The notes beneath the pieces were generated by a model. That model searched no databases and was not told where the DNA came from. It saw nothing but the letters and a program-made list of their open reading frames with translations. The position numbers were made by a program, and so were the translations under genes. From positions 1 through 39,259 of the forward strand of contig CAJATL010000009.1 of NCBI GenBank assembly GCA_903944895.1: DNA of 39,259 nt. The letters run 5' to 3'. Below, in pieces: positions 16,228 through 24,699 of this stretch (positions are counted from its first letter, which is position 1; each line of letters opens with the position of its first letter). This stretch comes from an uncultured Bacteroidota bacterium. Its GTDB lineage: Bacteria > Bacteroidota > Bacteroidia > Bacteroidales > 4484-276.

Positions 16228-17568
16228 TTAGGTGGTTTCGATTTTTTCTGTCCTGAGGTCAGAAAGAAATCGGGTTACAGAATGATATGAAACTTTGTGT
16301 ATCGCGAAATATTCGGTTGCCAGGGCTTTTTCATTATCAGTGGTATTCATCGAATTGAGGATATTCAGCAGGTGCATTTTCATGTGGCCAACCTGAATCC
16401 CTTTTGTAGTCAGCGATTTGATAGCTCCAAAATTATTTGCCAGTCCAACAGATGCAGCAAGCATCATCAGATCTTGGGCAGATGGATTTCCAAGCAATTC
16501 GAGCGAAAATTTAGCCAGCGGATGCAGCGATGTTAAACCGCCCACCGTTCCCATCGATAGTGGAATTGTAAGGCTATAGTTGAACCTGCCGTTTTCGATT
16601 TTCACCTCGGTGAGTCCGCGATATTTGCCGCTACGCGCGGCGTAAGCGTGCCCACAGGCTTCGATAGCCCTGAAATCGTTTCCGGTGGCAAGAGCCACGG
16701 CATCAATACCATTAAAAATGCCTTTGTTGTGGGTGGCTGCGCGGAAAGTATCAACCTGCGCAATGCGAACAGCTTTCTCAAATTTCCAGGCAAAATACTC
16801 GGGGTCATCAATATCACCGGCTTTTCGAAGGCATTCGATGTCGCATTCAACCTCGGTTTTTACAAGGCATTCCGGCGTGTAATTCGACAAAATGGCCATG
16901 ATAATGTGACACGATTTTTCATCGCCGGTGTAACACTCATTTTCGGCAAAATGTTCTTTCAGGATCAACCCGAATTCTTCGAGGCAGGAATTGATGAAAT
17001 TTGCCCCCATTGCATTTTTTGTATCAAAAGTGGCCTTGAGCTGGTAATAATTCTCGATTTCATCGCTCATTTCGACCAGCTCAACATCGGTGATGCCACC
17101 ACCACGTTTATTCATGTTGGCCGTAATATGCTGCGTTCCGGCAATTAATTCTTCCTTTAAAATGGGGAAAAGTGCGTGTAGCTTTTCGACCTCTCCTTTC
17201 CAGATAAAATGCACCTGGCCGATCTTTTTTGTTGAGATTACCTCGGCTTTAAAACCACCCTTAGGCGACCAATATTTGGCGCTGTTTGATGCAGCAGCCA
17301 CCACCGAACTTTCCTCGATGACCATCGGTACCATGTACATCTTATTGTTGATAAGAAAATTTGGCGCAATGCTGAAAGGAAAATAAAAGTTGGAGATGGT
17401 GTTTTCGCTGAATTCGTCGAAAAGTTTTTGCTTGTCGGGGTCGTGGTGCCAGTAACTCGTTAACTCGGCGATGATGTCGCCCGGTTTGTTAAACCTGTTT
17501 GCAACGACTTCGATTTTCTCGTTTTTGTTAAGTTTTGAAAACCCCGGCAAAATTTTATTTCTGTGCAT
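16228..17568 (-). CDS. mvaA: Class II hydroxymethylglutaryl-CoA reductase
   Basis: A 446-residue reductase forming mevalonate from HMG-CoA, first gene of the operon. Residues below count from an upstream GTG at 17574; ATG 17568 is preferred. Key segments are MVIEESSVVAAAS (catalytic Glu 87/88), NAMGANFIN in the cofactor domain, THNKGIFNGID (Lys284), ATGNDFRA (Asp300) and GIQVGHMKMH (His397), which together mark the class II, degradative-type sequence group. In Bacteroidota the class II enzyme serves biosynthesis. Neighbours supply the following three steps; HMG-CoA synthase and isopentenyl diphosphate isomerase are not in the window. Confidence 0.93.
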   Translation of the reverse strand: MHRNKILPGFSKLNKNEKIEVVANRFNKPGDIIAELTSYWHHDPDKQKLFDEFSENTISNFYFPFSIAPNFLINNKMYMVPMVIEESSVVAAASNSAKYWSPKGGFKAEVISTKKIGQVHFIWKGEVEKLHALFPILKEELIAGTQHITANMNKRGGGITDVELVEMSDEIENYYQLKATFDTKNAMGANFINSCLEEFGLILKEHFAENECYTGDEKSCHIIMAILSNYTPECLVKTEVECDIECLRKAGDIDDPEYFAWKFEKAVRIAQVDTFRAATHNKGIFNGIDAVALATGNDFRAIEACGHAYAARSGKYRGLTEVKIENGRFNYSLTIPLSMGTVGGLTSLHPLAKFSLELLGNPSAQDLMMLAASVGLANNFGAIKSLTTKGIQVGHMKMHLLNILNSMNTTDNEKALATEYFAIHKVSYHSVTRFLSDLRTEKIETT

Positions 17569-17588
17569 GATCACTGAAAATTTAGGCG

Positions 17589-17596
17589 CAAAAGTA
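17589..17596 (-). promoter_or_regulatory. Putative -7 box of the mevalonate operon
   Basis: On the minus strand this reads TACTTTTG, an exact TAnnTTTG. It is 21 bp upstream of the ATG of HMG-CoA reductase, so the transcript leader would be very short. No convincing -33 box was found. Confidence 0.45.
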
Positions 17597-17711
17597 TATA
17601 AAATGAAAGGTTTAAATTTAAATAATCTTGAAAGTCCGATTTAATCGAACATTAAACCTGTAGCTTAAAAACACGGGAAATGAATTTTTGTTTAATAAAA
17701 TAATGCTTTGA

Positions 17712-18407
17712 TTAAACATTATCAGGAAGCTGGCTTTTTCGGTTGATCACTTTTAAGGCCTCTTTCCGGCTCAGTGGTTGGAGTTGATGGGAATTTACGA
17801 ATTCAATGACAACGTCGGGGTCGGTTTTTGAATATTCACGCAAAGTCCAGCCAATGGCTTTGCGGATGAAAAATTCGCGCGAATCCGAGAGTCGTTCAAT
17901 AAACCCGAAAAGTAACCCGAGGTCGGTCTGTTTTTTATATTTTAGCTGGAAAAGCAAGGCAGAACGTTGCAGCCAGAAATTGCCTGAGTTCATCCATTTT
18001 TCGGTGTAAGCCGGAATTAATTCGGGAAACCGCTTAAAATGAGCACCAACAAGATTTGCAGCGATAAAATCAACGGTGTCCCACCACGATTTGGTGACAA
18101 TCATCCATTCGAGGGTTTCGATGAAGCCGGCATCAGTTTTTTTGCTGTATTTATCGGTTAGCGCCATTCCGAAATGTTGAAATTCCCGCTCGGGCTGTTC
18201 CCAAAATTCCCTGATTAATTGTGGTAAATGAGAAATTTCAGGTATTCCCTCAGCTTTTAGAAATCCCTGTCTGATTTGCACCTGAGCAGGAGCATTTATT
18301 CCAAAGAAATCGAACTGATTTCTCATGTAGGCCTTCATTTGCAGCCCGTATGGCGGGTTAGCGTTTTCGGAGAAATTTTGTCGGAGCTTCAGTACAAAAC
18401 CATCCAT
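17712..18407 (-). CDS. AlkD-like DNA alkylation repair protein
   Basis: A 231-residue all-helical HEAT-like protein of the AlkC/AlkD family, which removes alkylated bases from DNA. Recognisable segments are the N-terminal MKAYMRNQFDFFGI, central TKSWWDTVDFIAANL (the Trp/Asp region of the active site) and IRKAIGWTLREYSK near the C-terminus, where family members have the second Trp. ATG 18407 is chosen over TTG 18413. It lies 14 nt downstream of the M1 peptidase stop and is probably co-transcribed with it; I see no functional connection. Confidence 0.85.
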   Translation of the reverse strand: MDGFVLKLRQNFSENANPPYGLQMKAYMRNQFDFFGINAPAQVQIRQGFLKAEGIPEISHLPQLIREFWEQPEREFQHFGMALTDKYSKKTDAGFIETLEWMIVTKSWWDTVDFIAANLVGAHFKRFPELIPAYTEKWMNSGNFWLQRSALLFQLKYKKQTDLGLLFGFIERLSDSREFFIRKAIGWTLREYSKTDPDVVIEFVNSHQLQPLSRKEALKVINRKSQLPDNV

Positions 18408-18421
18408 AAACAAAAAATTAT

Positions 18422-20794
18422 TTAGTTGATTAATACTTTCCTCGTGGCGATGACTTCACCGTTTTTATCAAAAAAATTAAACACATAAACTCCTGCCGGA
18501 AAACCCGCAGCATTCCATTGGTAGCTTTGCCGGTTTACATTTCCGGCAATCGAATCAACCACCTGCCCGGCTGCATTAAAGATTTTGATAAATTCGGGAG
18601 TAAATGGACCGCATTCGATAAAAACCTCTCCGTTAGCCGGATTTGGAAAAACAATGATCTGATTTTCGGGATCTGAAAGTTCAGCACTGGTTCCAACAAA
18701 AGTTTCTTCCCAGACGGCAAGCGTATATTCGCCTTCTTGAACATGAGGCACTTCGATGTAACCGATGTACTGGTTTCCGGTTTTTACAAAATCAACCGCT
18801 TCCCAATTTGCTGCCCTGTCGGGTCGGTACAAAATGATTAACGAATCGTTGTTATTGGTCATGAGCGTATTATCGAGGTAGTTGAATTTGCTGAAATAAA
18901 AACTTCCGGTTGCATCGAAACCCTCCGGAAATATTCCGTCAACGCGCCAATGGCGGTAATCGGACAACCGGAGACCATCGGTTGGAGTTTTTAACGAATC
19001 AGGCGCCACCCAGCGATGGGTAATCCTGACAAGAGCCGAATCGCCTTCAGGCAGCGACAACGTGTTGATTTTGGCGTAAGTATCCGTAAAATTTAACAAT
19101 CCGGTGGCCTTTATTACTTTATCTTCATCAGTGGTGGCATCAGCCACTTTATCGTAAAAATCCATCATGGCCAATTCCGGCTCAAAACCAATTGTAAACT
19201 GGCCAACACCATGCTCATCCGAAAATTCCATTAAAACAGTTTCTTCGTTCCAATCGTTATCCATAAAAGTTACCTCAACTTTGTTGGAATTGGCAAAAGC
19301 CGTGGCTCCTTTTAATTTCTGCTTTGCAAAAACTGTAACCTGGAAATTATTTCCGACCGGCGAAACAGCAAACGAATCCACCGAAAATTCGGGAAATCCG
19401 GGTGCAAAAACCCAGGCATCAAAAAAATCGTTAAGATTAACGCCCGAATGGTTGCTCAAAAAATCTTTTAACTGCACTGTTGTAGCGTCGTTAAACTTGT
19501 AGGTTTCAACATAAGCCTTCACAGCATCAAAAAATAATTCATCACCCAGATAATTTCGCAAAGTGTGTGTTACGATGCCTCCTTTCTGATAAACCGTTGA
19601 GCCATAAGTGTAATTGGTAGGAATTCCGTAAAGAGGCAAATAACCTCCATCCTCAATGTGCGTTACATGCAAAACATCTTTGTGCTTGGCACGCATGTTT
19701 GTGCGATAGGCGGCGGCACCATAAACATATTCGCGGTAAAGCGATTCACAAAAAACCGCCCAACCTTCGTTGAGCCACATATCTCCGGCAGTAGCGCAGG
19801 TTATCAGATCACCAAAATACTGATGAGAAAGTTCATGTGCAAAAAGCCATTCGTTACTCAGATTTCCGGTAATTGAGGAGTGGGGATAAGCAATATTGGT
19901 GGTATGTTCCATCGCACCCAGCGATGTTCCGACATAACCAACGCGTTCCCAGGCGTAAGGGCCGAAATAATTTTCGAAAGCATGTAAAACCGGGATTAAG
20001 GTTTGAAAAGAACCTTCAACTTTGGAACTATCTACCGGCCTCACGAAAATTTCAATCGGAATATCAGCGCCGGTCATCGAAGGAAAAACATCTGAAACCT
20101 GCGCATAATCGCCGATAGCCACCGATGCGAGGTAAGTTGGAATATCATGCTGAAGCTTCCAGTGGTAAGTGTGAGTTCCGTTGCCGTTGTCGATCACCGA
20201 AATACGGGTTCCACCACAAACGGCTTCTTTGGGGTCGGCCAGGGTTACAAAAACCTCATAAAATGCCCTGTCCTGAAAATCATCCACACACGGGAACCAG
20301 GCTTTTCCCAGGTTGTGAGGATCGGACTCAAAACCAACGCCAAGGTTAAAAGCATAAGCCCCGCTAAAATGAAAACCGCCCCAGCCTTCATGGAAAGGCG
20401 CGCCGTGATAAGAAACCTTAACTTCAACCTCATCGCCTGTATTTAGTGGTGTGGATAATGGTACAAAAAGCCACGGGCTGTTGTGGATAAAACCGCTTAC
20501 CTGAATATCGTTTACAAAAACTTCATCAACGGTCAAATCAAGCAATTCCAGCGTGATATGATCAAGGTTTTCAACTTTTGAGGAGAGATGGACAATCGTT
20601 GTCGCATCGATGGTTTTGGCCGTTGTGTTAACTTCGTTCAGATGAATTTCATAATTCAGCGCATCAAGAGTGTCGCTAAGCATCGAACGGCTGAAAGAGT
20701 GAGACCCACTGCATTTATCAGGATTATGCTGAGAAAATGCCGGAAATGAAACAACCAACAAGGCAGTAAGAAATAACGAAAAAAATCGTTTCAT
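18422..20794 (-). CDS. Secreted M1 family metallopeptidase with T9SS signal
   Basis: A 790-residue exported zinc aminopeptidase, distinct from the one at 5061-7007. The signal peptide is about 1-21. GAMEH is at 293-297, HELSH at 320-324 and the third zinc ligand E343 in NEGWA, with the correct 18-residue spacing. An extra beta-rich domain (about 480-690) separates the peptidase from the T9SS sorting domain that starts near VFPNPANG and ends ATRKVLIN. Substrate preference cannot be inferred. It is divergent from the TolC gene. Confidence 0.9.
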   Translation of the reverse strand: MKRFFSLFLTALLVVSFPAFSQHNPDKCSGSHSFSRSMLSDTLDALNYEIHLNEVNTTAKTIDATTIVHLSSKVENLDHITLELLDLTVDEVFVNDIQVSGFIHNSPWLFVPLSTPLNTGDEVEVKVSYHGAPFHEGWGGFHFSGAYAFNLGVGFESDPHNLGKAWFPCVDDFQDRAFYEVFVTLADPKEAVCGGTRISVIDNGNGTHTYHWKLQHDIPTYLASVAIGDYAQVSDVFPSMTGADIPIEIFVRPVDSSKVEGSFQTLIPVLHAFENYFGPYAWERVGYVGTSLGAMEHTTNIAYPHSSITGNLSNEWLFAHELSHQYFGDLITCATAGDMWLNEGWAVFCESLYREYVYGAAAYRTNMRAKHKDVLHVTHIEDGGYLPLYGIPTNYTYGSTVYQKGGIVTHTLRNYLGDELFFDAVKAYVETYKFNDATTVQLKDFLSNHSGVNLNDFFDAWVFAPGFPEFSVDSFAVSPVGNNFQVTVFAKQKLKGATAFANSNKVEVTFMDNDWNEETVLMEFSDEHGVGQFTIGFEPELAMMDFYDKVADATTDEDKVIKATGLLNFTDTYAKINTLSLPEGDSALVRITHRWVAPDSLKTPTDGLRLSDYRHWRVDGIFPEGFDATGSFYFSKFNYLDNTLMTNNNDSLIILYRPDRAANWEAVDFVKTGNQYIGYIEVPHVQEGEYTLAVWEETFVGTSAELSDPENQIIVFPNPANGEVFIECGPFTPEFIKIFNAAGQVVDSIAGNVNRQSYQWNAAGFPAGVYVFNFFDKNGEVIATRKVLIN

Positions 20795-21005
20795 AGCTTT
20801 GATTTTTTAATCGACCAAACTTTTTAAACCTTTGTATTTATCGGGAAATATTCAGATTTGGAGGCACAAAACTACAAGAAGTTTTCATGTCCACAATCGA
20901 ACAACCAATGTATTTATCTGGACACAAAATTAACACATATTTTTAAGGGTTACAATTGCCTGTTGATTTACAAATCATTACAACAGTGGCATATTTTTAG
21001 ATGAA

Positions 21006-21035
21006 TTGGTGCACCAAATAAAAATAATACTTTTG
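21006..21035 (+). promoter_or_regulatory. Bacteroidota-type promoter of the TolC gene
   Basis: -33 TTG at 21006-21008, 19-bp spacer, -7 TACTTTTG at 21028-21035. It lies 44 bp before the ATG at 21080. This is the best complete promoter in the window. Confidence 0.6.
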
Positions 21036-21079
21036 CAATTCACCATTCTCAGCGATAAGCTAACAAAAAGCGACATAAC

Positions 21080-22462
21080 ATGAAAAAAGCAGGAATTTTC
21101 GGAAAACCCATTACAGCAATTGTTTTTGCTGTGTTAATGATCCTCAGCATCGGTTCGTTTGGCCAGGGCAGGATTTGGACGCTTGAAGATTGCGTTTACT
21201 ACGCCATCGAAAACAACATTCAGATCAAACAGACCGAGCTTGGCATCAAAAATTCTGAAATCAACATGCTTGAAGGCAAAATGAACCTTCTTCCCAATCT
21301 GAATGGAAGCGCTAATTACAGCTATTCCTGGGGAAGGGTTCTCGACCGCAGTAATTATGTTTACATCAACCGCGAAACAAAGCAATCGAATTTTGGATTA
21401 GATGCAAATGTGCTCTTGTGGGGCGGTTTTCAGAATTTAAATACCATCAAAAAGAATAAGATCGATTTCATGTCGAGCCAGTTTGCCGCTGACAAGATGA
21501 AAGATGATATTTCGTTGCTTATCGCCCAGGCCTATCTTTCGGTGCTTTTTAACAAGGAACTTCTGGATGTGGCGCGTAAACAGGCACTCATTACCCAGCA
21601 ACAGGTCGATCGGACCAATAAACTTGTTGAAGCAGGCACGCTTGCCAGAGGCAGTTTGCTGGAAGTCCAGGCACAGCTTGCCCGCGAGGAAATCACCATT
21701 ATCAACTATGAAAATTCGCTTGGACTGGCTTATCTGGATTTGCTGCAAATCCTTGATCTTCCTTCAAATTCTGATTTTGATATTGATATTCCTGAATTAG
21801 ATATCGAACTTGCATTAAAATTAATGCCGGTTTCGGAAGTTTATGAATTTGCTGTAATGAACCAGCCGGACATTAAAAGTGGTGAACTGAATGTTGAGAG
21901 TGCCTACAAAAGTGTTGCCATCGCAAAAGGTCGGTTAAGCCCGACAATCAGCATGGCCGGTGGCTGGAGCACAAATTATTCGAATCAGTATTTCAAGTAC
22001 GATCCGATTACCGGGCAAATTATCGGAAAAATTCCTTTCGATGATCAGTTTAAAGATAACCAGAGCAGTTATCTGGGATTTTCGCTTAACATCCCGATTT
22101 TTAATGGATATCAGGTTTCTTCAAATATCAGCCGGGCAAAAGTTGCAGCCGCTAACGAGGATTACAATTTTCAGCTCACCAAAAATACTTTGCGCAAAAA
22201 CATCGAAATGGCTTACAACGACGCACAATCAGGTTTTAAAACATACGTTGCCACCGAAAAATCATTAAAATCATTCGAAGAATCCTACCGCTACACCGAG
22301 CAAAAATTTAATGTTGGCATGGCAAACTCGGTGGATTATAATTTATCAAAGAGCCAGCTTACTGCCGCAGAATCAGAACTTTTAAGGGCAAAGTACGATT
22401 ATATCTTCAAGTCTAAAATTCTCGATTTTTACATGGGAGTTCCGATAACTTTGAAAAATTAA
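21080..22462 (+). CDS. TolC family outer membrane efflux protein
   Basis: A 460-residue outer-membrane channel protein. After a signal peptide (about 1-28) it has the hallmark start WTLEDCVYYAIENNIQIKQ and two outer-membrane-efflux repeats with long coiled-coil helices (KQALITQQQVDRTNKLVEAG; TEKSLKSFEESYRYTEQKFN). It should pair with the adaptor at 23279 and an inner-membrane pump to form a tripartite exporter. The adaptor is separated from it by a toxin-antitoxin pair, and no pump gene follows. Substrate is unknown. Confidence 0.92.
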   Translation: MKKAGIFGKPITAIVFAVLMILSIGSFGQGRIWTLEDCVYYAIENNIQIKQTELGIKNSEINMLEGKMNLLPNLNGSANYSYSWGRVLDRSNYVYINRETKQSNFGLDANVLLWGGFQNLNTIKKNKIDFMSSQFAADKMKDDISLLIAQAYLSVLFNKELLDVARKQALITQQQVDRTNKLVEAGTLARGSLLEVQAQLAREEITIINYENSLGLAYLDLLQILDLPSNSDFDIDIPELDIELALKLMPVSEVYEFAVMNQPDIKSGELNVESAYKSVAIAKGRLSPTISMAGGWSTNYSNQYFKYDPITGQIIGKIPFDDQFKDNQSSYLGFSLNIPIFNGYQVSSNISRAKVAAANEDYNFQLTKNTLRKNIEMAYNDAQSGFKTYVATEKSLKSFEESYRYTEQKFNVGMANSVDYNLSKSQLTAAESELLRAKYDYIFKSKILDFYMGVPITLKN

Positions 22463-22531
22463 CTTTAAAAAATGACTTTGCCAATGGTCGCTCTTTAGAG
22501 CAGTCATAAAGGTTTTCCTGAGGTATTTGGA

Positions 22532-22562
22532 ATACAAATCATGCAATTAATTTGTATCTTGC
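22532..22562 (+). promoter_or_regulatory. Putative operator/promoter of the toxin-antitoxin operon
   Basis: A perfect inverted repeat ATACAAAT (22532-22539) and ATTTGTAT (22550-22557) overlaps a near -7 box TATCTTGC (22555-22562). It lies 20 bp before the antitoxin start. This placement fits autorepression by the antitoxin or the complex. Confidence 0.4.
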
Positions 22563-22582
22563 CAACTTAAAAATGATAAGAA

Positions 22583-22795
22583 ATGAAAACTAACGAGATA
22601 ATTCAGGAAATTCAAAAACTGCCAATTCAAAAACGAATTTTTGTGATCGAAAAGGCCCTTCAAACGTTGCGTCGGCAAAGCAATACAAACCAAATGAACC
22701 TTGCTGCAGATGATTTATTTGCTGAATATCATTCGAATAAAGAATTAACGGTATTTACAAATCTTGATTTTGAAGATTTTTATGAAGCAAGGTGA
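22583..22795 (+). CDS. MazE-like antitoxin of a type II toxin-antitoxin pair
   Basis: A 70-residue protein beginning MKTNEIIQEIQKLPIQKRIFVIEKAL, the helical N-terminus common in short Bacteroidota antitoxins paired with MazF. It has an acidic C-terminus (NLDFEDFYEAR) suited to bind and neutralise the toxin. Its stop codon overlaps the toxin start by 14 nt. The DNA-binding fold is not obvious, so family assignment is by partner and context. Confidence 0.7.
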   Translation: MKTNEIIQEIQKLPIQKRIFVIEKALQTLRRQSNTNQMNLAADDLFAEYHSNKELTVFTNLDFEDFYEAR

Positions 22796-23129
22796 AGTAT
22801 GGTTAATAAACTTAGACCCAACCATAGGAGCTGAGATAAAAAAGACAAGACCTGCAGTAATTGTAAATGCAGATTCCTTAGGAAAATTACCTCTCAAAAT
22901 AATAGTTCCGATAACCGATTGGAAGGACAAATATAGCGTCGCCCCCTGGATGGTCAAGATTGAACACGATTCCTCCAACGGATTGGCAAAAGATTCCGCT
23001 GCAGATTGTTTTCAGGTTCGGTCAGTTTCTCAGGAGCGCTTCGTAATAAAATTGGGTAATATTTCTGAGGAAATTATAGAAGAAATAAAACTGGGTTTAT
23101 TATTAGTTTTATCAATTGAAAATGAATAA
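22782..23129 (+). CDS. MazF/PemK family toxin (endoribonuclease)
   Basis: A 115-residue toxin of the CcdB/MazF fold, expected to cleave mRNA at short sequence motifs. MKQGEVWLINLDPTIGAEI is the typical N-terminus, followed by KKTRPAVIVNAD, IIVPITDW, the DSSNGLAKDSAADCFQVRSV block and a helical end. ATG 22782 is chosen over a TTG at 22764 because conserved GEVW follows it. It is complete and presumably active, with the antitoxin translationally coupled upstream. Confidence 0.88.
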   Translation: MKQGEVWLINLDPTIGAEIKKTRPAVIVNADSLGKLPLKIIVPITDWKDKYSVAPWMVKIEHDSSNGLAKDSAADCFQVRSVSQERFVIKLGNISEEIIEEIKLGLLLVLSIENE

Positions 23130-23213
23130 ATTACTTACATAGCTTTTCTTTTTAGTGAAGTCAATTTTAAGAGACCTGGTAAAATAATTGCCATCAACTC
23201 TAACATTTCTTTA

Positions 23214-23265
23214 TACTTTTGAACCTAAATTTTACCCATCGGTTTTAATAGTTAAACTACCGATG
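23214..23265 (+). promoter_or_regulatory. Putative promoter and leader stem of the adaptor gene
   Basis: TACTTTTG (23214-23221) matches the -7 box, with a loosely spaced TTG at 23188-23190. An inverted repeat CATCGGT (23237-23243) and ACCGATG (23259-23265) lies in the leader just before the ATG at 23279, as an operator or RNA stem. Confidence 0.4.
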
Positions 23266-23278
23266 AAATTTGCATAAA

Positions 23279-24634
23279 ATGAAGAAAAAACAAATCATCT
23301 GGATCGCCGCCATTGCCGGTGTAATTATCATCGTTCTTGCGATACTCAAAACAAAAGGTGTTATCGGGGCTGAGGAAAAAATCAAAGTCACCACCGAACA
23401 GGCCACTGTGCGCACACTCATTGAAACTGTTTCGGCCAATGGAAAAATCCAGCCCGAAAGGGAAGTTAAAATCACTCCCTACATTTCGGGTGAAGTTGTG
23501 CTGTTAAATGTTAAAGAAGGCGACGAAGTGACCGAGGGAACCTTGCTGGCCAAAATTGATCCGGAAATCTATCGTTCAAATTATGAGCGCACCGAAGCCG
23601 GTCTTCAATCCCAGAAGGCCAGTCTGGCAAATGCCAAAGCCCGCCTGGCGCAGTCGCAGGCCCAATTTACCAATGCTGAGCTTTCGTACAAACGAAGCGA
23701 TCAGCTCTGGAAGCAAAAAGTAATTTCTGACGCCGACTTCGATGCAGCAAAATCGCAGTATGAAGTAGCAAAAGCTGAAGTAATAGCTGCCCAAGAAACC
23801 ATCAAAGCTGCCGAATTCCAGGTTGCCAGTGCCGAGGCATCGTTGCGCGAAGCCAAAGAAAATCTTACAAAAACCGCCATTTATTCTCCGGCCAACGGTA
23901 CCGTTTCAAAACTCATCGTCGAAAAAGGCGAGCGTGTTGCCGGTGCTTCCCAGTTTTCGGCGGGAACTGAATTGATGCGCATTTCAAACCTCAACTCGAT
24001 GGAAGCCGTAATTCAGGTTAACGAAAACGACATTGTGAGGGTCAGCCTTGGTGACACCAGCCTCATCGAAGTTGACGCCTATCTGAACCGCAAATTCAAA
24101 GGCCTGGTTACCGAAATTGCGACTTCGGCAGATGTTGCAGGCGTTAGCGCCGATCAGGTTACTAATTTTCAGGTAAAGATCAGGCTGCTGCGCGAGTCGT
24201 ACCAGGATTTGATCCCTGCTGATAATCCTGCTTACTCGCCATTCAGGCCTGGCATGTCAACAACGGTTGATATTCAGACCGAAACCGAGGACAACGTTTT
24301 AACCATTCCTATTCAAGCCGTCACAACCCGCAGCGATAGTACCGGTAAGATTATCTCTAAAAAAATTGATAAAGATCGCAACGCCGAGAATAAAGATGAA
24401 AATGAAAAGGTTGACACCAAAATTATCGAGTATGTTTTTTTGTATGACAACGGAGTTTCTAAAATGATTCCTGTAAAATCTGGGATTCAGAATAACACCT
24501 ACATCCAGATTCTTGAAGGTCTGGAAGCCGGACAGGAAGTAATCGTTGGGCCTTACCGCGCCGTTTCGAGAACGCTTAAAAATGGCGAAAAAATTGAAAA
24601 GGTTTCCAAAGAAGAACTTTTTACTGAAGAATAA
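23279..24634 (+). CDS. Periplasmic adaptor (HlyD/MacA-type membrane fusion protein)
   Basis: A 451-residue adaptor anchored by one N-terminal membrane segment (about 5-24). It has a split lipoyl domain (GEVVLLNVKEGDEVTEGTLLAKID and YSPANGTVSKLIVEKGERV) around a long coiled-coil hairpin rich in Ala and Gln (about 105-200), then beta-barrel and membrane-proximal domains (PFRPGMSTTVDIQ; GLEAGQEVIVGPYRAVSRTL). ATG 23279 is preferred over TTG 23270. It would bridge TolC to a MacB-like ABC or RND pump, which is not encoded next to it. A charged insertion (about 360-390, KKIDKDRNAENKDENEK) is unusual in length. Confidence 0.9.
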   Translation: MKKKQIIWIAAIAGVIIIVLAILKTKGVIGAEEKIKVTTEQATVRTLIETVSANGKIQPEREVKITPYISGEVVLLNVKEGDEVTEGTLLAKIDPEIYRSNYERTEAGLQSQKASLANAKARLAQSQAQFTNAELSYKRSDQLWKQKVISDADFDAAKSQYEVAKAEVIAAQETIKAAEFQVASAEASLREAKENLTKTAIYSPANGTVSKLIVEKGERVAGASQFSAGTELMRISNLNSMEAVIQVNENDIVRVSLGDTSLIEVDAYLNRKFKGLVTEIATSADVAGVSADQVTNFQVKIRLLRESYQDLIPADNPAYSPFRPGMSTTVDIQTETEDNVLTIPIQAVTTRSDSTGKIISKKIDKDRNAENKDENEKVDTKIIEYVFLYDNGVSKMIPVKSGIQNNTYIQILEGLEAGQEVIVGPYRAVSRTLKNGEKIEKVSKEELFTEE

Positions 24635-24656
24635 AACGTAATACGATTTTTAATGC

Positions 24657-24697
24657 AGGTGTTCGATGATAAAAAGTTGAACACCTTTATTTTTTTA
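24657..24697 (+). terminator. Rho-independent terminator before tsaB
   Basis: AGGTGTTC (24657-24664) pairs with GAACACCT (24679-24686), followed by a T-rich run. It ends only 3 nt before the tsaB ATG, so it overlaps the leader of that gene as well as ending the adaptor transcript. Confidence 0.75.
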
Positions 24698-24699
24698 CT

